Counted from the first letter of the stretch, positions 9,148 through 18,586 are shown. The stretch is DNA of 64,000 nt from an uncultured Rhizobiaceae group bacterium (GCA_947501445.1 CANMVS010000007.1:1-64000), one strand, 5' to 3'. Notes: generated by a model from the sequence alone, not told the origin. A program made the numbers and translations.

Positions 9148-9251
9148 TAGCGCACTTCAGGTTTTGACGGAATCGGCAAAACCTGAATGCATCTACAAAC
9201 TCAAAGGCCGACACCGCTGTCCCGTTTCTGACAAAATGTGAAACGGTCTAG
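9148..9251 (+). repeat. Two-hairpin intergenic repeat, copy 1
   Basis: A 104-nt element bounded by TAG and CTAG. The left part forms a stem TTCAGGTTTTG / CAAAACCTGAA; the right part forms CCGTTTC / GAAACGG. Its right-end CTA (9248-9250) is the stop codon of the 48-residue gene on the minus strand. Confidence 0.9.
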
Positions 9252-9394
9252 CGCGGATTGACCTTTTCCGTTGGAACCCGAACTGAAATTTCGCGCGGCT
9301 TCGGGTCAACATAAATGGTCAGTGCAAACATTGCACCATAGATCAGGCCGGCAATAACGCCACAAAATACCAAAAACCGTATTAAAGACGGCAT
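9248..9394 (-). CDS. Conserved-type small membrane protein (48 residues)
   Basis: A short gene with start ATG at 9394 and an in-frame stop two codons upstream. The protein reads MPSLIRFLVFCGVIAGLIYG…: one membrane helix (residues about 5-28), then a polar tail with DPKPREISVRVPTEK. I recall a very similar small protein in Rhizobiales between xerD and aroK, with a P-x-P-R-E-x-x-V-R-x-P tail, which supports a real gene. Its function is unknown. The stop codon comes from the end of the intergenic repeat, so the last residues may differ from those of relatives. Confidence 0.7.
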   Translation of the reverse strand: MPSLIRFLVFCGVIAGLIYGAMFALTIYVDPKPREISVRVPTEKVNPR

Positions 9395-9462
9395 GCGTCA
9401 TTCCATCATTTCGAGTTCATTGCCCATTTATGGGCGACGTGCACAGTTGTTGCAAGCGACAT

Positions 9463-9566
9463 TAGAGCAATTCATGTTTTGTCGGAATCGGCAAAACCTG
9501 AATGCATCAACAAAATCAAAGGCGGACACCGTTGTCCCGTTTCTGACAAAACGTGAAACGGTCTAG
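9463..9566 (+). repeat. Two-hairpin intergenic repeat, copy 2
   Basis: Complete 104-nt copy from TAGAGCAATTC to ACGGTCTAG. The left stem carries two changes (ATG for AGG; GTCGG for GACGG) and so is slightly weakened; the right stem is intact. It lies in the aroK upstream region and touches no coding sequence. Confidence 0.9.
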
Positions 9567-9635
9567 ATCGAATAGGTTGCCAAATTCTGTCACAAACAAG
9601 GCCACTGCTTGACGGACCTGAAACATTTGTCGATA

Positions 9636-9689
9636 CCGGTAAGACAAAACAGGCCGGTATGACAAATCAGGCCAGTATGACAAATCAGG
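9636..9689 (+). repeat. Three 18-nt tandem repeats before aroK
   Basis: Three consecutive units, CCGGTAAGACAAAACAGG, CCGGTATGACAAATCAGG and CCAGTATGACAAATCAGG. The start of aroK (GCATGACAAAGCAGG) resembles the same unit, so the array looks like a slipped duplication of the translation start. Units 2 and 3 each contain an ATG. Confidence 0.85.
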
Positions 9690-9703
9690 AAAGGTCCGCA
9701 TGA
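9659..9703 (+). CDS. Possible 14-codon leader peptide coupled to aroK
   Basis: The reading frame starts at ATG 9659 (alternative 9677) and encodes MTNQASMTNQERSA. It ends with a TGA that overlaps the aroK ATG (ATGA). The peptide is repetitive because it reads through the 18-nt array and it resembles the AroK N-terminus MTKQAASM. Translation of it could feed ribosomes onto aroK. No strong ribosome-binding site is seen, so it may simply be a by-product of the duplication. Confidence 0.25.
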   Translation: MTNQASMTNQERSA

Positions 9704-10299
9704 CAAAGCAGGCTGCCAGCATGGAAGGATCAAAGGCTGACAGGGCCCGCCAGTGCCTTGGCAACCGCACCGTGGTTTTTGTGGGTCTGATGGGGGCAGG
9801 CAAATCCGTCATCGGTAAAATGTCCGCTGCTGCATTGCAGGTGCCATTTGTCGATTCAGATCATGAGATTGAACGGGTCGCTCGCATGTCCATTCCCGAT
9901 CTTTTCGAAAAATACGGCGAGGCTGAATTTCGGGCACTGGAGGCGCGGGTCATCAGACGATTGATGAAAGGCGGCCCGATGGTTTTGTCGACCGGTGGCG
10001 GTGCATTCATGCAGGATCGCATTCGTGCCAACATCCGCCGTCGTGGCCTGTCTGTCTGGCTTCGCGCCGATCTCAGCGTGTTATGGGAGCGGGTGAGGCG
10101 GCGCAACCATCGCCCATTGCTCAAAACACCAGACCCCAAAGGAACACTTTCGGCACTGCTCGACACCCGCTATCCGATTTATGGTCAGTCCGATATTGTT
10201 GTCCAGTCACGCGATACCGGCAAGGAAATAATCGTTGATGAGGTGCTTGACGCCATCATTGCGCATCAGTCAACACAGATCAAAGGCGACAGTGAATGA
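9700..10299 (+). CDS. aroK: Shikimate kinase
   Basis: A 199-residue enzyme that phosphorylates shikimate at the 3-hydroxyl in chorismate synthesis. The P-loop GLMGAGKS is at residues 29-36, followed by the D-S-D-H-E-I-E shikimate-binding stretch, the STGGGAF segment and the lid region RRRNHRPLL. An N-terminal extension of about 22 residues precedes the conserved core, as in other alphaproteobacteria. The stop overlaps the aroB start by 4 nt (ATGA), which implies translational coupling. The upstream leader array may affect its expression. Confidence 0.93.
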   Translation: MTKQAASMEGSKADRARQCLGNRTVVFVGLMGAGKSVIGKMSAAALQVPFVDSDHEIERVARMSIPDLFEKYGEAEFRALEARVIRRLMKGGPMVLSTGGGAFMQDRIRANIRRRGLSVWLRADLSVLWERVRRRNHRPLLKTPDPKGTLSALLDTRYPIYGQSDIVVQSRDTGKEIIVDEVLDAIIAHQSTQIKGDSE

Positions 10300-11429
10300 G
10301 TGAGAGTGAGACGTTGGCTGACAGTCAATGCGTGCGGGTAAATCTGAATGAGCGTTCCTATGACATTCTGATTGGTCCGGGTCTGATCGGTTCAGCCGGC
10401 ACACAGATTGCCAATCGGTTGCCGGGTATCCGTGCCGCGATTATCGCTGATGACACAGTTGCCGCGCATTATCTTTCGCCCCTGCAGCACAGTCTGGACG
10501 CCGCAGGCATTCAATCGACATCGATCATTTTGCCAGCGGGTGAAAAAACCAAGAGCTTTGAATGTCTCATGGAGGCCGTTGATCAGGTTCTGGCGGCCCG
10601 GCTGGAGCGCGGCGATGCCGTGATTGCGCTCGGCGGTGGCGTCATTGGCGATCTGTCCGGTTTTGTGTCGGGCATTGTCCGGCGGGGCATGCAGTTTGTT
10701 CAGCTGCCAACCTCGCTTCTGGCACAGGTCGATTCATCCGTTGGCGGAAAAACCGGCATCAACAGCGCCCACGGAAAAAACCTGATCGGGGTGTTTCATC
10801 AGCCGGCACTGGTTCTTGCAGACACCGACGTTCTGGATACACTGTCTGAACGCGAATTTCGGGCGGGCTATGCCGAGATGGCCAAATACGGGTTGATTGA
10901 CAAGCCGGAATTTTTTGCCTGGCTGGAAAAGAACTGGCAGGCCGTTTTCAGCGGCGGTGCAGCACGGATTGAAGCCATAGCAACAAGTTGTCAGGCCAAG
11001 GCGGATGTCGTTGCGGCGGATGAATTTGAAAATGGCAAACGGGCTCTTCTTAATCTCGGCCATACGTTCGGTCATGCACTGGAGGCGGCAACCCGCTATG
11101 ATGGATCAAGGCTTGTTCATGGTGAAGGCGTTGCCATTGGTATGGTGCTGGCGCATGAATTTTCGGCACGCATGAACCTTGCCAGCCCGGATGCGGCCCG
11201 GCGGGTTGCAGGCCATCTACAGGCTGTTGGCCTGCCGACAAAAATGAGTGATATTGAAGGTGTGCTGCCGCCACCCGATATACTGATGGAACATATCGCA
11301 CAGGACAAAAAAGTAAAACGTGGTCAATTGACGTTTGTGCTGACGCGTGGAATTGGGCAGTCATTTGTGGCCGATGATGTGCCCGCATCGGAAGTTCTTG
11401 GATTTTTGAGGGACAAGCAAACACAATGA
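10296..11429 (+). CDS. aroB: 3-Dehydroquinate synthase
   Basis: A 377-residue enzyme that converts DAHP to 3-dehydroquinate using NAD and a divalent metal. The sequence shows the nucleotide-binding ALGGGVIGDLSGFVSG stretch, PTSLLAQVDSSVGGKTGIN, and the metal-binding histidines in NLGHTFGHALE and LVHGEGVAIGM. Its length is usual. It is the middle gene of a tightly overlapping aroK-aroB-corC-like operon, with 4-nt overlaps on both sides. Confidence 0.95.
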   Translation: MSESETLADSQCVRVNLNERSYDILIGPGLIGSAGTQIANRLPGIRAAIIADDTVAAHYLSPLQHSLDAAGIQSTSIILPAGEKTKSFECLMEAVDQVLAARLERGDAVIALGGGVIGDLSGFVSGIVRRGMQFVQLPTSLLAQVDSSVGGKTGINSAHGKNLIGVFHQPALVLADTDVLDTLSEREFRAGYAEMAKYGLIDKPEFFAWLEKNWQAVFSGGAARIEAIATSCQAKADVVAADEFENGKRALLNLGHTFGHALEAATRYDGSRLVHGEGVAIGMVLAHEFSARMNLASPDAARRVAGHLQAVGLPTKMSDIEGVLPPPDILMEHIAQDKKVKRGQLTFVLTRGIGQSFVADDVPASEVLGFLRDKQTQ

Positions 11430-12706
11430 TTGCCGAATATGGGCTGGTTATTCTCTTTATCGTAGCGCTGATTGTACTATCGGGTTTCTTTTCCGGATCC
11501 GAAACTGCATTGACGGCAGCATCGCGTGCGCGCATGCACCAGCTGGAATCAAACGGCCAGATCAAGGCCGGCATTGTTGCCCGGCTGATTGACCGGCGGG
11601 ACCGGCTTATCGGTGCATTGCTGATTGGCAACAATCTGGTCAATATTCTGGCGTCTTCGCTGGCAACAAGCGTGTTCCTGAGTATTTTTGGTGAGGCGGG
11701 CGTTGTCTATGCCACACTGGCAATGACAGTTCTTCTGGTTATTTTTGCCGAAGTTCTGCCTAAAAGCTGGGCGATCTCCTCACCGGACAGATTTGCCATG
11801 AGCGTCGCGCCCATCGTTCGGGCCTTTGTTGTCGTTGCAGGTCCCATATCATCCGCCGTGAACTGGATTGTACGTCGTTTGCTGGCTGTATTGGGCATAA
11901 CCCTTTCAACCGATACGTCGATGCTGTCGGCCCACGAGGAATTGCGTGGCACCGTGGCGTTGCTTCACCGTGAAGGTTCGGTGATCAAGGCCGACCGCGA
12001 CCGGCTGGGCGGAGTACTGGATCTGGGTGAAATGGAGGTTTCCGACGTGATGGTGCACCGGACATCCATGCGGATGATCAATGCGGATGAAACATCCAAA
12101 ATTGCTGTGCAGCAGATACTGGAAAGCCCCTACACCCGTCTTCCGGTCTGGCGCGGTGAGACGGATAATATCATTGGTGTCATTCACGCCAAGGATGTCC
12201 TGCGGGTACTGGCCGGTGCAGGCGGCGACAAACAGCCGATTGATATCGTCAAGACAGCGCAAAAGCCGTGGTTCGTGCCCGATACCACCAATTTGAAGGA
12301 TCAGCTCAACGCCTTTTTGCGGCGCAAGGCGCATTTTGCCATCGTGGTCGATGAATATGGCGAAGTTGAAGGGCTGGTGACACTCGAGGACATTCTGGAA
12401 GAGATTGTCGGTGATATTGCCGACGAGCATGATATTGACATTCAGGGCGTTGTGCAGGAGGCCGATGGATCAGTTGTCGTCGACGGCACGGTGCCCATTC
12501 GTGATTTGAACCGTGCGCTCGACTGGAAACTGCCGGATGAAGAAGCAACGACGGTTGCCGGTCTTGTGATTCATGAATCGCAGATCATTCCCGAAGAGCG
12601 CCAAGCATTCACCTATCACGGCAAGCGCTTCATTGTGATGAAGCGGGTCAAGAACCGCATCACCAAATTGCGTATCAGGCCGGTCGAAGCCGAGGGCACT
12701 GTGTAA
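11426..12706 (+). CDS. CNNM/CorC-type membrane protein (DUF21, CBS pair, HlyC/CorC domain)
   Basis: A 426-residue protein with an N-terminal DUF21 membrane domain (four hydrophobic segments within residues about 5-150). A CBS pair follows (about 205-325) with MVHRTSMRMI and VVDEYGEVEGLVTLEDILEE, then a C-terminal CorC/HlyC domain. CNNM relatives take part in Mg2+ homeostasis, sometimes as exporters. The older name hemolysin reflects similarity only. It overlaps aroB by 4 nt, so it is co-translated with the shikimate genes, as in many Rhizobiales. Confidence 0.9.
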   Translation: MIAEYGLVILFIVALIVLSGFFSGSETALTAASRARMHQLESNGQIKAGIVARLIDRRDRLIGALLIGNNLVNILASSLATSVFLSIFGEAGVVYATLAMTVLLVIFAEVLPKSWAISSPDRFAMSVAPIVRAFVVVAGPISSAVNWIVRRLLAVLGITLSTDTSMLSAHEELRGTVALLHREGSVIKADRDRLGGVLDLGEMEVSDVMVHRTSMRMINADETSKIAVQQILESPYTRLPVWRGETDNIIGVIHAKDVLRVLAGAGGDKQPIDIVKTAQKPWFVPDTTNLKDQLNAFLRRKAHFAIVVDEYGEVEGLVTLEDILEEIVGDIADEHDIDIQGVVQEADGSVVVDGTVPIRDLNRALDWKLPDEEATTVAGLVIHESQIIPEERQAFTYHGKRFIVMKRVKNRITKLRIRPVEAEGTV

Positions 12707-12717
12707 TCGCTCCGGGA

Positions 12718-13014
12718 TTACCAGCGCACGGCTTCGCCAGGTGCTGCCGGTTCAACAGCAAGAGCATGAACACTGCCAGCCAGTTCTTCGGCCAGCGCAT
12801 CATTGATGGCGCGGTGCCGGGCAACACGCGGCTTGCCCGAGAATGCGGCCGAGATGATGCGCACTCTGAAATGTGTCTCGCCTGAGCCGTCAAAGCCACC
12901 CTGGTGACCGGCATGAAGATGGCTTTCGTTGATGACCTCGAGACGCTCGGGATGAAAGGCCTGTTCAAGTTTTTTTGTCATTTGGACCTTAATTGATCCG
13001 ATTTCCTGTGTCAT
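12718..13014 (-). CDS. bolA: BolA family protein
   Basis: A 98-residue protein with the BolA fold: the helix region INESHLHAGH supplies the conserved His used with monothiol glutaredoxins in [2Fe-2S] binding. HFRVRIISAAFSGKPRVARHR is the central strand-helix signature. It probably acts in iron-sulfur or redox regulation with a Grx4-like partner encoded elsewhere. It converges on the corC-like gene with only 11 nt between the stops. Confidence 0.9.
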   Translation of the reverse strand: MTQEIGSIKVQMTKKLEQAFHPERLEVINESHLHAGHQGGFDGSGETHFRVRIISAAFSGKPRVARHRAINDALAEELAGSVHALAVEPAAPGEAVRW

Positions 13015-13160
13015 GACCGCTCATTCCTGCTATGTTGTTGCGCCCCGGGTAGAAGCGAGACGATTTATCCCATCGTCACGCAAGCCCAATTCCGATAATA
13101 GGGCAATGGGTAACAAGTCAATCCTTGTTCGCATTGCCGCCACACACCATAATTGAGCAC

Positions 13161-13799
13161 ATGAAACTGGATTCGAAATATTTTGACAGCATTCGTTCGT
13201 CCAAGCGTAAAGGCAAGGGCGGAACCACGGCAAAACCGACAGCACCAACCTGCCAATGGGATGACTGTGAGAAAAAGGGCGAACATCGCGCACCGGTGGG
13301 GCGCGACGCCGAAGGCAAATATTTCATGTTCTGCGCTGACCATGTGCGCGAATATAACAAGGGATATAATTATTTCTCCGGCCTTTCCGATGGCGAAATT
13401 GCCCGCTACCAGAAAGAAGCCCTGACGGGGCATCGACCAACCTGGACAGTGGGCGTCAATACGTCGGGCACCACCCAGACCAATCCCCAGCAATCTCAAA
13501 AACGCTCGGGCAGCGCAGCGGCCTATGCAAATATGCGTGATCCGTTCCGCCTGTTTGAAGAAGGCAAGTCATCACCCAAAGCCCAGCCGAGAAAACGCAA
13601 ACTCAAGGCGCTGGAGGCCAAGGCCTTTGATACGATGGGTCTTGCCGCAAATGCGACGTCCACCGATATCAAGACACGTTACAAGGATCTGGTGAAACAG
13701 AACCATCCTGATGCAAATGGTGGTGATCGCGGATCGGAAGACCGTTTTCGTGAAGTGATTCAGGCCTACCAATTGTTAAAGCAGTCCGGTTTCTGCTAG
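13161..13799 (+). CDS. J-domain (DnaJ-like) protein of alphaproteobacterial type
   Basis: A 212-residue protein starting MKLDSKYFDSIR. The N-terminal half has a C-x4-C motif and a basic, low-complexity stretch, CQWDDCEKKGEHRAP, then FCADHVREYNKGYNYF. The C-terminal 60 residues are a J-domain with the essential HPD motif in KQNHPDANGGD. The order is reversed relative to DnaJ, where the J-domain is N-terminal. It probably recruits DnaK to a specific client. The position between bolA and cobST matches the arrangement I know from Brucella relatives. Confidence 0.85.
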   Translation: MKLDSKYFDSIRSSKRKGKGGTTAKPTAPTCQWDDCEKKGEHRAPVGRDAEGKYFMFCADHVREYNKGYNYFSGLSDGEIARYQKEALTGHRPTWTVGVNTSGTTQTNPQQSQKRSGSAAAYANMRDPFRLFEEGKSSPKAQPRKRKLKALEAKAFDTMGLAANATSTDIKTRYKDLVKQNHPDANGGDRGSEDRFREVIQAYQLLKQSGFC

Positions 13800-13885
13800 A
13801 CGGTGCCTGCAAAGAGATAATTCACATACATATACCGATGGTATAAAGCGAAAGACGGCCGATATGGATAGGCCGCGTTGGAGAC

Positions 13886-14878
13886 ATGATGAATAAGATT
13901 GACCTTGATATTTCCAACTTGCCGGATACGACGGTCTCGGTTCGCGAAGCCTTTGATATCGATTCAGACCTGATGGTCCCTGCCTATTCGCAGGCGGATT
14001 CCTATGTGCCCGATTTTGACAAGGACTACCTGTTTGATCGGGAAACGACATTGGCGATCCTGGCAGGTTTTGCCCACAATCGCCGGGTCATGGTTTCAGG
14101 CTATCATGGCACCGGCAAATCAACCCACATCGAACAGGTTGCCGCCCGGCTCAACTGGCCCTGCGTGCGTGTTAACCTGGACAGCCACGTCAGCCGTATC
14201 GATCTGGTGGGCAAGGATGCCATTGTGCTGCAGGACGGCAAACAGATCACCGAATTCAAAGACGGTATTCTGCCCTGGGCCTATCAGCACAATGTCGCAC
14301 TTGTCTTTGACGAATATGATGCCGGCAGGCCCGATGTGATGTTTGTTATTCAGCGGGTGCTGGAATCATCCGGACGTTTGACCCTGCTCGACCAAAGCCG
14401 GGTTATCCGGCCACACCCGGCCTTTCGTCTGTTTGCTACGGCCAATACGGTGGGCCTTGGTGACACCACCGGTCTTTATCACGGCACGCAGCAAATCAAC
14501 CAGGCACAGATGGACCGCTGGTCCATTGTTACCACGCTGAACTACCTGCCGCATGAACATGAGGTCAATATCGTTCTTGCCAAGGTCAAGAGCTTTCAAA
14601 ATGAAGACGGCCGCGATGCGATCTCCAAAATGGTCCGGGTTGCTGACATGACCCGTGCTGCCTTTATCAATGGTGATCTGTCAACGGTTATGAGCCCGCG
14701 TACGGTGATCACCTGGGCTGAAAATGCTGAAATCTTCGGCGACGTGTCATTTGCATTCCGGCTGACATTTCTCAACAAGTGTGACGAATTGGAACGTTCG
14801 CTCGTTGCTGAACAATATCAGCGTGCATTTGGTGAGGAACTGAAGGAAAGTGCCGCCAATATCGTATTGGGTGCTTAA
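13886..14878 (+). CDS. cobS: Aerobic cobaltochelatase subunit CobS
   Basis: A 330-residue AAA+ ATPase with Walker [11 protein letters not shown] (about residue 72), Walker [10 protein letters not shown], and sensor region [11 protein letters not shown]. Together with CobT it drives CobN to insert Co2+ into hydrogenobyrinic acid a,c-diamide in oxygen-dependent cobalamin synthesis. Two ATGs in a row (13886, 13889) follow a GGAGA site. cobT begins 5 nt after the stop, so the two form one operon. The cobN gene is not in this window. Confidence 0.95.
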   Translation: MMNKIDLDISNLPDTTVSVREAFDIDSDLMVPAYSQADSYVPDFDKDYLFDRETTLAILAGFAHNRRVMVSGYHGTGKSTHIEQVAARLNWPCVRVNLDSHVSRIDLVGKDAIVLQDGKQITEFKDGILPWAYQHNVALVFDEYDAGRPDVMFVIQRVLESSGRLTLLDQSRVIRPHPAFRLFATANTVGLGDTTGLYHGTQQINQAQMDRWSIVTTLNYLPHEHEVNIVLAKVKSFQNEDGRDAISKMVRVADMTRAAFINGDLSTVMSPRTVITWAENAEIFGDVSFAFRLTFLNKCDELERSLVAEQYQRAFGEELKESAANIVLGA

Positions 14879-14883
14879 CAAAT

Positions 14884-16776
14884 ATGGCGGCGCATGGCGA
14901 TAATTCCAAGGTCCGAACCGGCCCTCCGGTTGATTCAGAGCCGTTCAAACGGGCCCTGACAGGCTGTGTGCGCTCGATTGCCAATGACCATGAACTTGAA
15001 GTGGTCTTTGCCAATGACAGGCCGGGCCTTTCCGGAGAGCGGGCGCGTCTGCCTGACCTGCCAAAACGTCCCACCCGTTCTGACATTCTTGTCACCCGTG
15101 GTGTTGGCGATTCACTGGCCTTGCGCAAAGCCTGCCATGATGATGTGATCCACAATACGATGGCACCCCAGGGTGAGGACGCCCGGGTAATATTTGATGC
15201 CGTTGAGCAGGCCCGTGTGGAGGCGATTGGCTCAAACCGGATGGCCGGTGTTCGCGACAATCTGACAGCGGTTCTGTCTGACCGCTGTGCCAAGGCCAGC
15301 TACCGCAATATCACCGATCAGGCGCAGGCACCGCTGCATGAAGCATTGTCATTGATGGTGCGTGAAAAACTGACCGGGCAGAAGCCGCCGGAAAGTGCCG
15401 GACCGGTGCTGGACATGTGGCGCAACTGGATTGAGGAAAAAGCCGGCGAGGATATGCAGCATCTGGGTGATGCGCTTGAGGACCAGAAGGTCTTTGCCCG
15501 TCTGGTGCGTGATATGCTGGCGCATATGGATGTGGCCGAGGAATTTGGCGATGATCCCGATCAGCAGGAACAGCAGGACAATACAGATGATGAGGACCAG
15601 CCACGGTCCGACGAGGAAAATGAGCAGAATTCCGAGGATGAGGCCGGATCCGAGGCTGCACCGGCGGAAGAAAACGAATCTGCTGATGAGCAGATGGACG
15701 ATGGTGAAATGGATGGTGCCGAGATGTCCGATGAGGACATGCTCGACGATCAGGATGAAGACGCTGACACGCCAGGTGAAACCCGTCGTCCCAATATGCC
15801 ATTTGATGATATCGGACAAAAGGTCGACTATTCGGTCTTTACCGCCGAGTTCGACGAGGAAATCGCCTCGGATGAATTATGCGATGAGGCCGAACTTGAT
15901 CGTCTGCGCGCTTTTTTGGACAAGCAACTGGCCAATTTGCAAGGCGTGGTCGGCAGACTGGCAAACCGGTTACAGCGCCGCCTGATGGCACAGCAGAACC
16001 GCGCTTGGGAATTTGATCTGGAAGAGGGTTATCTGGATGCGGCCAGGCTGGTGCGTCTGGTCATCGACCCGATGCAGCCGCTGTCATTCAAGATGGAACG
16101 CGATACGAATTTCCGCGACACGGTTGTGACCTTGCTGATCGATAATTCCGGCTCCATGCGCGGGCGGCCAATCACCGTTGCGGCGACCTGCGCCGACATT
16201 CTTGCCCGCACACTGGAGCGGTGCGGCGTCAAGGTGGAGATTCTCGGATTTACCACAAAGGCCTGGAAGGGTGGTCAGGCGCGCGAAAAGTGGCTTGGCG
16301 AAGGAAAACCGGCCACTCCCGGTCGTCTGAATGATCTGCGCCATATCGTCTACAAGTCGGCGGATGCCCCATGGCGGCGTGCCCGGCGCAATCTGGGTCT
16401 GATGATGCGCGAAGGCCTGCTGAAAGAAAATATTGACGGCGAAGCTTTGATCTGGGCCCATCAGCGCCTGTTGGCGCGGCCGGAGCAGCGGCGCATTTTG
16501 ATGATGATCTCGGACGGCGCACCGGTGGATGATTCGACCCTTTCTGTAAATCCGGGCAATTATCTTGAACGGCATCTTCGTGCCGTGATCGAGGAGATTG
16601 AATCCCGTTCTCCGGTGGAACTGCTGGCAATTGGTATCGGCCATGATGTGACCCGCTATTATCGCAAGGCTGTCACCATTGTCGATGCGGAAGAACTGGC
16701 CGGAGCAATGACCGAGCAGCTGGCGTCATTGTTTGAGGACGAGGACGGTGGTTCCTGCCTTCGCCGCACCGGTTGA
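14884..16776 (+). CDS. cobT: Aerobic cobaltochelatase subunit CobT
   Basis: A 630-residue protein with a conserved N-terminal domain (to about 215). A long acidic Glu/Asp-rich linker follows (about 220-300), then a C-terminal von Willebrand A domain with the MIDAS motif in [13 protein letters not shown] (about 420). This is the typical CobT architecture: it forms the two-ring ATPase chaperone with CobS that activates CobN. The ending GGSCLRRTG is slightly longer than the DG-type ends I remember. Confidence 0.95.
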   Translation: MAAHGDNSKVRTGPPVDSEPFKRALTGCVRSIANDHELEVVFANDRPGLSGERARLPDLPKRPTRSDILVTRGVGDSLALRKACHDDVIHNTMAPQGEDARVIFDAVEQARVEAIGSNRMAGVRDNLTAVLSDRCAKASYRNITDQAQAPLHEALSLMVREKLTGQKPPESAGPVLDMWRNWIEEKAGEDMQHLGDALEDQKVFARLVRDMLAHMDVAEEFGDDPDQQEQQDNTDDEDQPRSDEENEQNSEDEAGSEAAPAEENESADEQMDDGEMDGAEMSDEDMLDDQDEDADTPGETRRPNMPFDDIGQKVDYSVFTAEFDEEIASDELCDEAELDRLRAFLDKQLANLQGVVGRLANRLQRRLMAQQNRAWEFDLEEGYLDAARLVRLVIDPMQPLSFKMERDTNFRDTVVTLLIDNSGSMRGRPITVAATCADILARTLERCGVKVEILGFTTKAWKGGQAREKWLGEGKPATPGRLNDLRHIVYKSADAPWRRARRNLGLMMREGLLKENIDGEALIWAHQRLLARPEQRRILMMISDGAPVDDSTLSVNPGNYLERHLRAVIEEIESRSPVELLAIGIGHDVTRYYRKAVTIVDAEELAGAMTEQLASLFEDEDGGSCLRRTG

Positions 16777-16800
16777 CATGGTATTTTTGTGGTAGCGCGA

Positions 16801-17802
16801 ATGAACTGCACGCATCTGGCCATGGTCGGCCTCATTGCGATGTCCGCTCCAGCCTCTGGCGCAGAACGCAATGGCACGAGCCAGGCGATAGCCGTTGAAG
16901 CGCTGACGATCCCCACTTTCAAGGTACGTTCCGATGAGACGCGGTTTGGAAAACTGGAGTATCTGGGTGGCATGCAGATCTCGACCCCCGGTGATGAACT
17001 TGGCGGTATATCCGCCATGCGTCTGCTGCCCGACGGCGTTGGATTTATCGGGGTCATGGATACCGGTTTCTGGTTCACCGGCAAATTGACCCGTGATGAG
17101 CAGTCCCGATTGTCGGGTCTGTCTGATTTCAAAGCTGCAGCGATGCGCGACACGGATGGCAATATTATCCAACAACGCTGGCAGGTTGATGCGGAAGGCC
17201 TTGCCATTGATGGTGATCGCGTGCTGGTCAGCTTTGAACGCGATCACCGGATCGAGGGTTATCGGCTGGCCGATGTTCCAAAGGGAGCACCTGTTTCAAC
17301 ATTGCCGCTGCCAATCCCGCTGCATGAGTTTCGCAACAACCGCGGTCTGGAAGCTATTGCCGTATCCCCTGCAGGTTCTGCGCTTGAAGGCGCTTTGGTG
17401 GCTGTCAGCGAAAAGAGCCTCAATGATGCCGGTGACATATATGCCGCACTGATCGATGGCTCTGACGCAAGCGTGTTCTTTGTGCGTCGCCACGCGCCCT
17501 TTGACATAACAGACGGCGATTTTCTGCCCAATGGGGATCTGCTGTTGCTGGAGCGCCGCTTCTCACTGGCGCAGGGTGTGGGCATGCGTATCAGGCGCAT
17601 CAAAGGCGGTGACATCAGGCCCAATGCCACAGTAGACGGTGAAATATTGATCGACGCGGATCTGGGCTATCAGATCGACAATATGGAGAGCCTGGATGTG
17701 TTTGTGGCTGCCGATGGCAGCACCCGTCTCCTGCTGGCCTCTGATGACAATCACTCACTGCTGCAACGCAGCCTGGTGCTTGAGTTCCGGCTGCATCCGT
17801 AA
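16801..17802 (+). CDS. Exported esterase-like/phytase-like family protein
   Basis: A 333-residue protein with a signal peptide (hydrophobic core to SAPASGAER). The mature part has the pattern of the 'esterase-like activity of phytase' family: GGMQISTPGDELGGISAMRL near the start, DAEGLAIDGDRVLVSFERDHRIEGY in the middle, NRGLEAIA, and NMESLDVF…LLLASDDN at the end, which suggests a beta-propeller. The name reflects family annotation; substrate and even catalysis are uncertain. A GTG at 16789 could extend it by four residues. It may be the last gene of the cobST unit (24 nt downstream). Confidence 0.75.
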   Translation: MNCTHLAMVGLIAMSAPASGAERNGTSQAIAVEALTIPTFKVRSDETRFGKLEYLGGMQISTPGDELGGISAMRLLPDGVGFIGVMDTGFWFTGKLTRDEQSRLSGLSDFKAAAMRDTDGNIIQQRWQVDAEGLAIDGDRVLVSFERDHRIEGYRLADVPKGAPVSTLPLPIPLHEFRNNRGLEAIAVSPAGSALEGALVAVSEKSLNDAGDIYAALIDGSDASVFFVRRHAPFDITDGDFLPNGDLLLLERRFSLAQGVGMRIRRIKGGDIRPNATVDGEILIDADLGYQIDNMESLDVFVAADGSTRLLLASDDNHSLLQRSLVLEFRLHP

Positions 17803-17833
17803 CCAAGCGGCTCTGAAGTACGCCGGAATTTTC

Positions 17834-18496
17834 TCAGGCGATTTTGGCAGGCTTGGGCGTATTGAAAAACGCCAGCAGCATGCGATAGGGCGCCAGCATC
17901 AGCAGCGAAACCAATAGTTTCACCGTCAAATCACCCAATGCCCATGACATCCAGCGTGGTACTTCCAGTGAAAAGAAGCCAACCAGTGGCGCGGATTCAA
18001 TGGCAAAGGCATCATTGGCGCCCAGCATTGCAAATCCGGCAGCAAAAGCCAGCGAGAAGAAAAGCACTGTATCAAGAAGTGAGCCAAGGACAGATGATAT
18101 CAGCGGTGCGTGCCACCAATGGGAATGACGCAGGCGATTGAATATCGACACGTCAAGCAATTGCGCGACGATGAAGGCTGATCCCGATGCAACTGCGATA
18201 CGCGGCGTTGCGACATATATGGAAATGCCGACCGCCAGGACAAAGCCGATGGTTACGATCAATCGCGCTTTGGCGGGGCCAAAATGGCGATTGGAAAGAT
18301 CGGTTACCAGAAATGCGATCGGATAGGTAAAGGCACCCCATGTCAAAAGGTCAGCCAGAATAAACGGACCAACGGTATAATTGACCGGAAACTGTACGAG
18401 ATAGTTTGACGCGATGACCACCGCTGCCATGGCCAGCATGTAGGGGTAGACGGTCGAAACAGCATTCATTGTCGAGCGAGATGTTTTCATCAGCAT
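17834..18496 (-). CDS. yhhQ: Queuosine precursor transporter (YhhQ/VUT family)
   Basis: A 220-residue membrane protein with about six helices and the family pattern ASNYLVQFPVN, LTWGAFTYPIAFLVTDLSNR, and SALGDLTVKL-like C-terminal residues. YhhQ proteins import preQ0/preQ1, the precursors of the tRNA base queuosine. The start may be ATG 18496, 18490 or 18466 (MNAVSTVYPYML). A candidate preQ1-type pseudoknot overlaps the first start codon, which fits the transported ligand. Confidence 0.85.
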   Translation of the reverse strand: MLMKTSRSTMNAVSTVYPYMLAMAAVVIASNYLVQFPVNYTVGPFILADLLTWGAFTYPIAFLVTDLSNRHFGPAKARLIVTIGFVLAVGISIYVATPRIAVASGSAFIVAQLLDVSIFNRLRHSHWWHAPLISSVLGSLLDTVLFFSLAFAAGFAMLGANDAFAIESAPLVGFFSLEVPRWMSWALGDLTVKLLVSLLMLAPYRMLLAFFNTPKPAKIA

Positions 18497-18522
18497 TTTT
18501 TTATCCTGGGGTATGCCACCAG
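18491..18522 (-). promoter_or_regulatory. Candidate preQ1-I-like riboswitch of yhhQ
   Basis: Read on the minus strand, CTGGTGGCATACCCCAGG is followed by an A-rich tail and ATGCTG. P1 would be CTGG/CCAG. The loop GCAT can pair with ATGC, where ATG is the first start codon of yhhQ, giving an H-type pseudoknot. A stem with C-rich 3' strand, adenine tail and loop-tail pairing is the plan of the small preQ1-I class. The likely Shine-Dalgarno AGGA lies at the end of P1. Several consensus positions cannot be confirmed by eye. Confidence 0.4.
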
Positions 18523-18556
18523 CGAGGTTGTCTCATGCCATATAGACGAGCAACCA

Positions 18557-18586
18557 CAAGAAAACGGGCTGCCATGGCAGCCCGCA
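18557..18586 (-). terminator. Intrinsic terminator of rpmB
   Basis: On the minus strand the sequence is CGGGCTGCC-AT-GGCAGCCCG followed by TTTTCTTG. It is a 9-bp GC-rich stem with a U-rich tail about 45 nt beyond the rpmB stop. Confidence 0.75.

Larger units (their letters stand above)
9395..9699. other. Intergenic region upstream of aroK
   Basis: This 305-nt stretch is divergent between the 48-residue gene and aroK. It holds one complete two-hairpin repeat (9463-9566) and an 18-nt tandem array (9636-9689). The promoter of aroK probably lies between these, but I cannot point to convincing hexamers. Confidence 0.6.
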
